The translations under genes were made by a program, and so were the position numbers. The notes below the pieces were generated by a model. The model did no database searches. It saw only the letters and a program-made list of their open reading frames with translations, and was not told the DNA's origin. Positions 43,144-51,355 of a DNA stretch of 64,000 nt are shown here, one piece after another. Location of the stretch: the NCBI GenBank assembly GCA_000716465.1, contig JNWL01000015.1, positions 62,001 to 126,000 on the forward strand. Reading direction: 5' to 3'. Within the stretch, counting starts at the first letter, position 1; every line of letters begins with the position of its first letter. The stretch is from Streptomyces bikiniensis (GTDB lineage Bacteria; Actinomycetota; Actinomycetes; Streptomycetales; Streptomycetaceae).

Positions 43144-43386
43144 TGGCCCTCTTGAATCCGGTACGTCCGTATTTTTATGTGACCCGCGCCACGCGCATCT
43201 CCCTCGATCACCCCCCGGCCCGTGATAAATCTTCACGACCGCTCGGGGACGCCACCCCTGTTCCCGAGGGCGCTCGGGCCGGCTGACCGCCGGTGGCACT
43301 CCATCCACATCCGGGGGGATCAGGATCTGGTCCGCGGCAGACGCACTCGCAGTCGCGCGGATCAGCATGGAGAAAGGCGCACCACC

Positions 43387-44814
43387 ATGACCTCTGTGCA
43401 GGTCGACAAGCAGCACGACGGCACCGACGGGGCCGTGGGCGGCGGCGAGGGCTACCAGCGTGGCCTCGGCGCCCGGCAGATCCAGATGATCGCGATCGGC
43501 GGTGCCATCGGCACCGGCCTCTTCCTCGGCGCGGGCAAGGCCATCCACAAGGCCGGACCCAGCCTCATCCTGGCCTACGCGATCGCGGGCCTGGTCATCT
43601 TCTTCATCATGCGGGCCCTGGGCGAGCTGCTCATGTACCGCCCCGTGTCCGGCTCCTTCGCGGAGTACGCGCGCGAGTTCATCGGCCCGTTCTGGGGCTT
43701 CGTGACCGGCTGGACGTACTGGCTCTTCTGGGTCGTCACCGGCATCACCGAGGTCACCGCCGCGGCCACCTACATGACGTACTGGTGGAACATCCCGCAG
43801 TGGGTCTCCGCCCTCGTCTTCACCGTGATCCTCTACGGCGCCAACCTGATCTCCGTGAAGCTCTTCGGCGAGCTGGAGTTCTGGTTCTCCATGGTCAAGG
43901 TCACCGCGATCATCGGCATGATCCTGATCTGCGCCGGCATCCTGACCGTCGGCTTCTCCGACGCCGGCGACACCGCGACCGTCGCCCACCTGTGGAACCA
44001 GGGCGGCTTCTTCCCGAACGGCGTCGGCAGCACCCTGATGACGCTCCAGATCGTGATGTTCGCCTTCCTCGCCGTCGAGCTGGTCGGCGTCACCGCCGGC
44101 GAGTCCAAGGACCCGAAGACCGTCCTGCCCAAGGCCATCAACACCGTGCCGTGGCGCATCGCCGTCTTCTACGTCGGCGCCCTGATCATGATCCTGTCGG
44201 TCGTGCCGTGGACCGAGTTCCAGCCGGGCGTCTCCCCGTTCGTCGCCGCCTTCGAGAAGATGGGCCTCGGCGTCGGCGCCGCCATCGTCAACTTCGTCGT
44301 CCTGACCGCGGCCCTGTCCTCCTGCAACTCGGGCATGTACTCCACCGGCCGCATGCTGCGCGACCTCGCGCTCAACGGCCAGGGCCCGAAGGTCTTCACG
44401 AAGCTCACCAAGAGCGGCACCCCGCTGCTCGGCCTGACCTTCTCGGCCTCGCTGATGCTCGTCGGCGTCTGGATCAACTACGTCGCCCCCGGCAAGGCCT
44501 TCGAGTACGTCGTCTCCTTCGCCACCATCTCCGGCATGTGGGCCTGGATCATGATCCTGGTCTGCCAGATCCGCTACCGCGCCAAGGCGAACCGCGGCGA
44601 ACTCCCCGAGTCCACGTTCAAGGCCCCCGGAGCCCCCTTCACCAGCTGGTTCGCGCTCCTCTTCATCGGCATGGTCATCGTGATGATGGGCATCGACGAG
44701 GGCGCCCGCGTCTCGCTCTACTGCGCGCCGGTCTGGGGCCTGATCCTGGGCGTCTCGTACCTGGTCCTGAAGTCCCGCAACCCCGAGGGCGCGGCCTTCG
44801 CCAAGCGCTCCTAG
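43387..44814 (+). CDS. Amino-acid permease (APC superfamily, AAT family)
   Basis: A 475-residue permease with 12 predicted helices. The family signature GLGARQIQMIAIGGAIGTGLFLGAG is at about 25-50, and GELLMYRPVSGSFAEYAREF with GVTAGESKDPKTVLPKAI follow in order. It is closest in feel to D-serine/D-alanine/glycine or aromatic and proline permeases of the GabP/CycA type. Substrate cannot be fixed. ATG 43387 is preceded by GAGAAAGG. It is inserted between DUF2017 and mec relative to the mycobacterial order. Confidence 0.88.
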   Translation: MTSVQVDKQHDGTDGAVGGGEGYQRGLGARQIQMIAIGGAIGTGLFLGAGKAIHKAGPSLILAYAIAGLVIFFIMRALGELLMYRPVSGSFAEYAREFIGPFWGFVTGWTYWLFWVVTGITEVTAAATYMTYWWNIPQWVSALVFTVILYGANLISVKLFGELEFWFSMVKVTAIIGMILICAGILTVGFSDAGDTATVAHLWNQGGFFPNGVGSTLMTLQIVMFAFLAVELVGVTAGESKDPKTVLPKAINTVPWRIAVFYVGALIMILSVVPWTEFQPGVSPFVAAFEKMGLGVGAAIVNFVVLTAALSSCNSGMYSTGRMLRDLALNGQGPKVFTKLTKSGTPLLGLTFSASLMLVGVWINYVAPGKAFEYVVSFATISGMWAWIMILVCQIRYRAKANRGELPESTFKAPGAPFTSWFALLFIGMVIVMMGIDEGARVSLYCAPVWGLILGVSYLVLKSRNPEGAAFAKRS

Positions 44815-44834
44815 CGCACACCGTCCCAGCATGC

Positions 44835-44871
44835 GGGCCCCGCCGTACCACTCCTCGGTACGGCGGGGCCC
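44835..44871 (+). terminator. Terminator of the permease gene
   Basis: A perfect 15-bp stem (GGGCCCCGCCGTACC and its complement) with a seven-base loop, 20 bases after the stop. Its 3' end lies 20 bases before the mec start. Confidence 0.9.
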
Positions 44872-44890
44872 CTCTGCTTATCCTGTCGCC

Positions 44891-45319
44891 ATGCTGACCA
44901 TCACCCGGGCCCTGTACGACCAGATCGTGGAACACGCGCGCGCGGACCACCCGGACGAGGCCTGCGGCGTGGTCGCGGGCCCGGCCGGCAGCGGCCGCCC
45001 CGAGCGGTTCATCCCCATGCTGAACGCCGCCCGCTCGCCCACCTTCTACGAGTTCGACTCCGCGGACCTGCTCAAGCTCTACCGCGAGATGGACGACCGG
45101 GACGAGGAGCCCGTGATCGTCTACCACTCGCACACCGCGACCGAGGCCTACCCGTCCCGCACGGACATCACGTACGCCAACGAGCCGCACGCCCACTACG
45201 TCCTCGTCTCCACCGCCGACACCGACGGCGCCGGACCCTTCCAGTTCCGCTCCTTCACCATCGTCGAGGGCGTGGTGACCGAGGAGGAGGTCGAGGTCGT
45301 CGAGGCGTACGCCGCCTGA
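44891..45319 (+). CDS. mec: JAMM/MPN+ metalloprotease of cysteine biosynthesis (Mec+)
   Basis: A 142-residue zinc metalloprotease of the JAMM type. The metal motif is complete: YHSHTATEAYPSRTD (HxH, then S-x-x-D), with the partner Glu in the N-terminal DEACGVVAG. In M. tuberculosis the homologue cuts cysteine from the CysO-Cys adduct. CysO and CysM are encoded 3.3 kb downstream. Start ATG 44891; TATCCT ends six bases upstream, so leaderless translation is likely. Here it may also trim the CysO tail, which ends GGMV. Confidence 0.9.
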   Translation: MLTITRALYDQIVEHARADHPDEACGVVAGPAGSGRPERFIPMLNAARSPTFYEFDSADLLKLYREMDDRDEEPVIVYHSHTATEAYPSRTDITYANEPHAHYVLVSTADTDGAGPFQFRSFTIVEGVVTEEEVEVVEAYAA

Positions 45320-45338
45320 GACACTGACCCGGAACCCG

Positions 45339-45434
45339 GGCGGCAGGACCCAGGAAGCCGGTGCGAATCCGGCACGGTCCCGCCACTGTGACCGGCGTCC
45401 CAGGACGCCGGGAGCCAGGAACTGGCCTGCCGCC
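45339..45434 (+). ncRNA. Cobalamin (AdoCbl-type) riboswitch core
   Basis: A compact B12 riboswitch. Signatures in order are GCCGGTGCGAATCCGGC, ACGGTCCCGCCACTGTGA and the B12 box GAGCCAGGAACTGGC. P1 is closed by GGCGGCAGG (45339-45347) with CCTGCCGCC (45426-45434). A hairpin CCGGCGTCC/GGACGCCGG lies between. Downstream, CGGGGA/TCCCCG can pair immediately before GGAGGAGG, the ribosome site of the next gene, so control is probably at translation initiation. Confidence 0.93.
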
Positions 45435-45483
45435 TCCCACCACCGAACGGGGACGTGGAAATCCCCGGAGGAGGCACACCGCC

Positions 45484-46461
45484 ATGTCCTGGCCCCGCCG
45501 CGTCCTGCTGCCCGCAGCCGCCCTCGTCCCCCTGCTCGCCGGCTGCTCGGCCCCCGCGGAGCAGAAGCCCGCGGCGAAGGCCGCCCCCGGCTTCCCGTAC
45601 ACCGTCACCAACTGCGGCGTGAAGGACACCTTCCAGGCCCCGCCGAAGCGCGTGGTCACCATGAACCAGCACGTCACCGAGATCATGATCGCCCTCGGCC
45701 TGGAGAAGTCCCTCGTCGGCACCGCCTACCTGGACGACGCCGTCCTGCCCGCCTACAGGAAGGCGTACGACTCCGTCCCCGTCCTCGCGAAGGAGTACCC
45801 CTCCAAGGAGGCCCTGCTCGCCGCGAACCCCGACTTCGTCTACGGCGGTTACGCCTCCGCCTTCGACGCCAAGGACGGGCGCAGCCGCGACGACCTGAAG
45901 AAGGCGGGCATATCCACCCGCCTCAACACCGAGTACTGCCCCTCCGGCAAGACCTCCGTCGACGACCTCTACCGGGAGGTGACCGAGGTCGGCCGCACCT
46001 TCGGCGTCCCCGACCGCGCCGAGAAGTGGATCGCCGGGGCCCGCGCCGCCATCGCCGCCAACGAGAAGCGCCTCAAGGGCGTCGAACCCGTCTCCGTCTT
46101 CGTCTACGACAGCGGCGACAAGACCGCCTTCACCGCCGGCGGCAAGGGCATGGGCAACGAGCTGATCACCCGCGCCGGCGGCCGGAACGTCTTCTCCGAC
46201 CTCGACAAGCCCTTCGGCGACGCCGCCTGGGAGGAGGTCGTCGCCCGCAGGCCCGAGGTCGTCGTCATCTACGACTACGGCTCCACCACCGTCGAGCAGA
46301 AGAAGAAGCGGCTCCTGGACGACCCCGCCCTCAAGGACGTCCCCGCGATCAAGAACCGCCGGTTCGCCGTGATGCCCCTCTCCGACGCGGTCCTCGGCGT
46401 CCGCGTCCCCGCCGCCGTCGAGAAGCTGGCCGCCCAGCTCCACCCGGCCGCCGCCCGATGA
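45484..46461 (+). CDS. btuF: Cobalamin-type ABC transporter substrate-binding lipoprotein
   Basis: A 325-residue binding protein of the BtuF/FhuD (helical backbone) class. The lipoprotein signal is residues 1-21 with LLAGC. Family parts include PKRVVTMNQHVTEIMIALGL, NPDFVYGGYAS and RPEVVVIYDYG. The riboswitch directly upstream makes cobalamin or a corrinoid the probable cargo; siderophore specificity is otherwise possible from sequence alone. Start ATG 45484 has GGAGGAGG nine bases before. The stop overlaps the permease start (ATGA). Confidence 0.85.
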   Translation: MSWPRRVLLPAAALVPLLAGCSAPAEQKPAAKAAPGFPYTVTNCGVKDTFQAPPKRVVTMNQHVTEIMIALGLEKSLVGTAYLDDAVLPAYRKAYDSVPVLAKEYPSKEALLAANPDFVYGGYASAFDAKDGRSRDDLKKAGISTRLNTEYCPSGKTSVDDLYREVTEVGRTFGVPDRAEKWIAGARAAIAANEKRLKGVEPVSVFVYDSGDKTAFTAGGKGMGNELITRAGGRNVFSDLDKPFGDAAWEEVVARRPEVVVIYDYGSTTVEQKKKRLLDDPALKDVPAIKNRRFAVMPLSDAVLGVRVPAAVEKLAAQLHPAAAR

Positions 46462-47552
46462 GCACCGGGACCCGCGCCCCCGGCCCCACGGAGAAGCAGA
46501 CGGTTCCGGCGCGGGTCCCGCGCCCCCGGCCCCCCGCCGGCCGCCTGCGCCACTCCGCCGTCGTCGCCGGGCTCCTGGTCGCCCTGGCCGCCGCCGTCCT
46601 CGCCTCCCTCGCCCTCGGCTCCGTCCGCATCCCGCCCGGTCAGGTGATCGACGCCCTGACCGGCCGGGCCGGCCCCTCCCCGTACCGGACGATCGTCCTC
46701 GACGTACGGCTGCCCCGGGTCCTGCTCGGCGTCGTCGTCGGCGCCGGACTCGCCGTCGTCGGCGCCGTCCTCCAGGCCCTCGTCCGCAACCGGCTCGCCG
46801 ACCCCTTCCTCCTCGGGATCTCCTCCGGCGCCTCCGCCGGAGCCGTCCTCGTGCTCGTCGTCGGCATCGGGGGAGGGGTCACCACCACCCTCGCCCTGCC
46901 CGCCGGGGCCTTCGCCGGAGCCCTGGCCTCCCTCGTCCTCGTCTACGGACTCGCCCGCCGCGGCGGCACCATGACCGGCCCCCGGCTCGTCCTCGCCGGC
47001 GTCGCCGTCTCGTACGTCCTCTCCGCCCTCACCACCCTGATCCTGGCCGCCGCCGGCCGCCCCGAGCACTTCCGCGAGGCGCTGTACTGGTCCCTCGGCG
47101 GCCTCGGCAGCGCCCGCTGGGACACCCTCGTCCTGCCCGCCGCCGTCCTGGTCCTCGGCCTCGGCCTCCTGCTCGCCCTCGCCCGCCCGCTCGACCTGCT
47201 CCTCGTCGGCGAGGAGGACGCCACCGCCCTCGGCCTCGACACCGCCCGCTTCCGCGCCGCCGTCTTCGTCCTCGTCTCCCTCGTCACCGCCGTCATGGTC
47301 GCCGCGAGCGGGGCCGTCGGCTTCATCGGCCTCATGGCCCCGCACGCCGCCCGGCTCGCCGTCGGCGCCCCGCACCGCCGCCTGCTTCCCGTCGCCGCGC
47401 TCGGCGGCGCGGTCGCCCTGGTCCTCGCCGACCTCGGCGCCCGGACCCTCATCGCCCCCCAGGACCTCCCCGTCGGCGTCCTCACCGCCCTCATCGGCGG
47501 CCCGTTCTTCCTCTGGCTGATGCGCCGCCGCCCCGAAGGAGCTCCCCTGTGA
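46458..47552 (+). CDS. btuC: Cobalamin-type ABC transporter permease (FecCD/BtuC)
   Basis: A 364-residue FecCD-family permease with about ten helices. It has a basic Pro-rich head of 35 residues. Family signatures are RLPRVLLGVVVGAGLAVVGA, LGISSGASAGAVLVL and AASGAVGFIGLMAPHAARL. It is translationally coupled to btuF and to the ATPase (GTGA). It transports a corrinoid if the riboswitch reflects cargo. Confidence 0.87.
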   Translation: MSTGTRAPGPTEKQTVPARVPRPRPPAGRLRHSAVVAGLLVALAAAVLASLALGSVRIPPGQVIDALTGRAGPSPYRTIVLDVRLPRVLLGVVVGAGLAVVGAVLQALVRNRLADPFLLGISSGASAGAVLVLVVGIGGGVTTTLALPAGAFAGALASLVLVYGLARRGGTMTGPRLVLAGVAVSYVLSALTTLILAAAGRPEHFREALYWSLGGLGSARWDTLVLPAAVLVLGLGLLLALARPLDLLLVGEEDATALGLDTARFRAAVFVLVSLVTAVMVAASGAVGFIGLMAPHAARLAVGAPHRRLLPVAALGGAVALVLADLGARTLIAPQDLPVGVLTALIGGPFFLWLMRRRPEGAPL

Positions 47553-48334
47553 CCGAACTGCGCCTGGAGGGACTCGCGTACGAGGACCGCCTCCGCTCCG
47601 TCGACCTCACCGTCCGCCCCGGCGAGACCGTCGGCCTCATCGGCCCCAACGGCAGCGGCAAGACCACCCTCCTGCGCTGCGTCTACGGCACCCTCGCCCC
47701 CACCGGCGGACGCGCCCTCCTCGACGGCGACGACCTGCGCGCCCTCGGCCCCAAGGCCCGCGCCCGCCGCGTCGCCACCGTCCCCCAGGACACCGGCACC
47801 GACTTCGAACTCACCGTCCGCGAACTGGTCGCCCTCGGCCGCTCCCCGCACAAGCGCTTCTGGGAGGGCGACACCGCCCCCGACCGCGAGCACGCGGACG
47901 CCGCCCTCGCCCGCGTCGGCCTCACCGGCTTCGCCGACCGCCCGTACCCCACGCTCTCCGGCGGCGAGCGCCAGCGCGCCCTGGTCGCCCGCGCCCTCGT
48001 GCAGGACCCGGCCCTGCTCGTCCTCGACGAGCCCACCAACCACCTGGACATCCGCCACCAACTGGACGTCCTCGCCCTCGTCCGCGCGCTCGGCACCACC
48101 AACCTGCTCGCCCTGCACGACCTCAACCTGGCGGGGGCGTACTGCGACCGGATCTACGTCCTGGAGCGCGGCCGGGTCGTCACCGGCGGCACCCCCGCCG
48201 AGGTCCTCACCCCGGCCCTCCTCGACGCGGTCTACGGCGTGGACGCCGAGGTCGTTCCGCACCCCAGGACCGGCAGTCCGACCGTCGTCTACCTGCACGG
48301 TCCGGCAGGCGGTCAGGAAGCATCCACCATGTGA
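47549..48334 (+). CDS. btuD: Cobalamin-type ABC transporter ATP-binding protein
   Basis: A 261-residue ATPase of the FepC/BtuD class. Walker A is GPNGSGKTT, the signature is LSGGERQR, Walker B LLVLDEPTNHLD and the switch His is in LLALHDLN. It completes the riboswitch-controlled importer. GTG 47549 overlaps the permease stop. The operon ends 44 bases before a leader peptide. Confidence 0.9.
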   Translation: MTELRLEGLAYEDRLRSVDLTVRPGETVGLIGPNGSGKTTLLRCVYGTLAPTGGRALLDGDDLRALGPKARARRVATVPQDTGTDFELTVRELVALGRSPHKRFWEGDTAPDREHADAALARVGLTGFADRPYPTLSGGERQRALVARALVQDPALLVLDEPTNHLDIRHQLDVLALVRALGTTNLLALHDLNLAGAYCDRIYVLERGRVVTGGTPAEVLTPALLDAVYGVDAEVVPHPRTGSPTVVYLHGPAGGQEASTM

Positions 48335-48357
48335 GATCACATTCCGGAACCCGGACC

Positions 48358-48384
48358 GGGAATCGATACGATGAGCCCATGGTT
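48358..48384 (+). promoter_or_regulatory. Candidate SigR promoter before cysO-cysM
   Basis: GGGAAT, 18 bases, then GTT matches the SigR (disulfide-stress sigma) consensus exactly. The -10 element lies inside the first codons of the leader peptide, so a transcript from it would begin after the leader start codon. A housekeeping -10 (TACGAT, 48367-48372) overlaps it and would start at the leader ATG. Confidence 0.5.
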
Positions 48385-48516
48385 TCCCACGACGTGAGCG
48401 AAGAGACTCCGGGCACGCCCCTGCTCGTAGCACGCCTGCACGTCGACCTGGGCCGCCTCGCCAGCGCGATCTGTCCGAGCGGAACAGCGGTCCGCCCGGT
48501 CCGCGCCGCGCTCTGA
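48379..48516 (+). CDS. Putative leader peptide upstream of cysO-cysM
   Basis: A 45-residue reading frame of the Streptomyces leader-peptide type found before sulfur and cysteine genes. The core LLVARLHVDLGRLASAIC has one Cys (C32). ATG 48379 coincides with the predicted transcription start (TACGAT ends six bases before), so it should be leaderless. Ribosome stalling at the Cys codon under cysteine shortage could control the downstream cysO-cysM. The 92 bases to cysO are GC-rich with possible hairpins but no clear terminator. Confidence 0.7.
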   Translation: MVSHDVSEETPGTPLLVARLHVDLGRLASAICPSGTAVRPVRAAL

Positions 48517-48608
48517 GCGGCCGGCCGAGCGCCCTCACCGTACGACCCCCCTCCGCGCGGGGCCCCAGCAGCGCGCCCAACACGCCACTTCCGACAGGAG
48601 CCCACGCC

Positions 48609-48887
48609 ATGGCCATCGAGGTCCGCATCCCGACCATCCTCCGCACCTACACCGACGGCGCCAAGGCCGTCGAGGGCAGCGGCGGGACCCTCGCCGAGCT
48701 CTTCGCCGACCTGGAGACCCGCCACACCGGGATCGAGGCCCGCATCGTCGACGGCGACAAGCTCCGCCGCTTCGTCAACGTCTACCTGAACGACGAGGAC
48801 GTGCGCTTCCTCGACGGCATCGACACCAAGCTCTCCGACGGCGACAGCGTCACGATCCTGCCGGCCGTCGCCGGTGGCATGGTCTGA
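48609..48887 (+). CDS. cysO: Sulfur carrier protein CysO (ThiS/MoaD fold)
   Basis: A 92-residue beta-grasp sulfur carrier. It closely follows M. tuberculosis CysO by memory (IPTILRTYTDG, RRFVNVYLNDEDVRFLDG, DGDSVTILPAVAGG). It should carry a C-terminal Gly-Gly thiocarboxylate that CysM uses for cysteine. Unlike the mycobacterial form that stops at Gly-Gly, this one ends GGMV, so the last two residues must be removed first. ATG 48609 has AGGAG nine bases upstream. cysM follows after three bases. Confidence 0.92.
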   Translation: MAIEVRIPTILRTYTDGAKAVEGSGGTLAELFADLETRHTGIEARIVDGDKLRRFVNVYLNDEDVRFLDGIDTKLSDGDSVTILPAVAGGMV

Positions 48888-49841
<954 letters not shown>

Positions 49842-49852
49842 GCCCCCTCCTG

Positions 49853-49959
49853 GGGCGTGTGTCGAAAGTCCCGCCTGCCCGGCGGCGCCCGGCACGCACT
49901 CCCCCGTAGCCCTTCGGGCACGGGGGTGCCCCCAGCCGCGTTGTCGGGATCCCGGGCCG
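49853..49959. mobile_element. Short repeat-like element (possible MITE) next to cysM
   Basis: GGGGCGTGTGTCGAAAGTCC begins 12 bases after the cysM stop and is followed by a structured stretch. CCCCCGT-A-GCCC-TTC-GGGC-ACGGGGG at 49911-49936 folds as a hairpin. The stretch ends at GTTGTCGGGA, where the pemK-like frame loses similarity. I recall near-identical sequences scattered in Streptomyces genomes; the opposite terminal repeat (a CTTTCGACAC copy) is not seen here. It is called tentatively. Confidence 0.45.
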
Positions 49960-49960
49960 C

Positions 49961-50292
49961 TCCTCGTGGTGCTTGCTGGTGATCTTGGCGACGAGCGCGC
50001 CGCCGCTCCGTACCGCGAGCACCAGACAGGGCCGGTCCTTCGACCCGGGCCCGTCCTCGAAGGGCACGTCCGCCCACCAGATCTCCCCGGCCTTCGGCCC
50101 CCGGCCGGTCTTCCGCGGTTCCGACGGCCGCGCGGACGGCCGGGCCGGGGGCCGGGTCCGCCCCGGGGGACGCTGTGAGGAGGGGCGCCGGGAGGAGGGG
50201 CGGCGCGGCGACCGCTTCCGCCCGTCGACGACCGCCACCACCAGCGCGAGCACCACGACCCCGACCAGCGCGGGCCACCACGACGTGTCCAT
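49961..50292 (-). pseudogene. PemK/MazF-like toxin gene, 3' part lost
   Basis: The frame starts at ATG 50292 with a membrane helix (WWPALVGVVVLALVVAVV), a basic Pro/Arg/Ser linker and the PemK core GPKAGEIWWADVPFEDGPGSKDRPCLVLAVRS, then VAKITSKHHEERPG. Just after this the family continues with about 50 more residues, but here the sequence enters the repeat-like element (IPTTRLGAPPCPKGYGG). An open frame continues antisense into cysM but is unrelated Arg/Pro-rich translation. So the toxin domain is cut. No antitoxin gene is near. A short membrane protein might still be made. Confidence 0.6.
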
Positions 50293-50492
50293 ACCTCATG
50301 ACGGTACCGGCGCGCGGTTCCCTCCGCCGTGGCGGGCCGGCATCCATCCGAACCGGTGACAGAGCCCGTGAGTTCGCCCACAACCGGCCACCGCGAAGGA
50401 GCGACGGGCCCCGGTGCGCCTTACGCTCGACAGACCGCACAGCCTCCCCTCCCCTGCGTATTCCCGCACCCGTCCACGGAGGTTCACGCTCC

Positions 50493-51245
50493 ATGAAGCT
50501 CACCGTCGTCGGCTGCTCCGGGTCGTTCCCGTCCGCGGACTCGGCCTGTTCGAGCTACCTCGTCGAGGCCGACGGCTTCCGGCTGCTCCTCGACATGGGC
50601 AACGGCGCCCTGGGCGAGCTGCAGCGCCACATCGGTCTGTACGACCTCGACGCGATCTTCCTCAGCCACCTGCACGCCGACCACTGCATCGACATGTGCG
50701 GGTACTTCGTCGCCCGCTACTACCGGCACGAGGGCGGGCGCTGCGGCGCGATCCCCGTCTTCGCCCCCGAGGGCGCCGAACAGCGGCTGACCACGGCGTA
50801 CGCGGACACGCCGTCACCCACCGCGATGGGCGAGGTCTTCGACTTCCACACCCTGAAGTCGGGCGGCTTCGAGCTCGGCCCGTTCTCCGTGCGCACGGAG
50901 AAGGTGTGCCATCCGGTCGAGGCGTACGGCATCCGGATCGAGCACGGCGGCCGCTCGCTCGCGTACTCCGGGGACACCGGCACCTGCGAGGCGCTGCACG
51001 AGCTGGCCGAGGGCGTCGACCTCTTCCTCTGCGAGGCCTCCTTCACCCACGGCAAGGAGGACATCCCGGACCTGCACCTCAACGGCCGCGAGGCCGGCGC
51101 CCAGGCGGCCCGCGCCGGGGTGGGCCGCCTCGTCCTCACCCACATCCCGCCGTGGACGGACGCCGAGCGGAACCTGGCGGACGCGCGCGAGGTGTACGCG
51201 GGGCCGTCGGAGCTGGCGCGGTCGGGCGCGGTGTACGAGGTCTGA
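50493..51245 (+). CDS. Metallo-beta-lactamase-fold hydrolase (Rv1339-like)
   Basis: A 250-residue MBL-fold protein. The metal motif is FLSHLHADHCIDM, with other ligands in VCHPVEAYGIRI, YSGDTG and VLTHIPPW. It resembles RNase Z/phosphodiesterase-type MBL proteins. It lies between cysM and rph as Rv1339 does in M. tuberculosis. Rv1339 has been described as an atypical cAMP phosphodiesterase, so a cyclic nucleotide role is possible. ATG 50493 has CGGAGG upstream. Confidence 0.85.
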   Translation: MKLTVVGCSGSFPSADSACSSYLVEADGFRLLLDMGNGALGELQRHIGLYDLDAIFLSHLHADHCIDMCGYFVARYYRHEGGRCGAIPVFAPEGAEQRLTTAYADTPSPTAMGEVFDFHTLKSGGFELGPFSVRTEKVCHPVEAYGIRIEHGGRSLAYSGDTGTCEALHELAEGVDLFLCEASFTHGKEDIPDLHLNGREAGAQAARAGVGRLVLTHIPPWTDAERNLADAREVYAGPSELARSGAVYEV

Positions 51246-51300
51246 GGACGCGCCGTACGGGCACGGGTCCCGTACGGGCACGGGTCCGCGTACGGACACG

Positions 51301-51339
51301 GGGAAGGCCCCGGAACCTGGACGGTTCCGGGGCCTTCCC
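51301..51339. terminator. Terminator between MBL gene and nagE2
   Basis: A perfect 17-bp stem (GGGAAGGCCCCGGAACC and its complement) with loop TGGAC lies between convergent genes. Repeats of CGTACGGGCACGGGTCC precede it at 51254-51295. Confidence 0.92.
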
Positions 51340-51355
51340 TCCGTACGGGCGGGAC

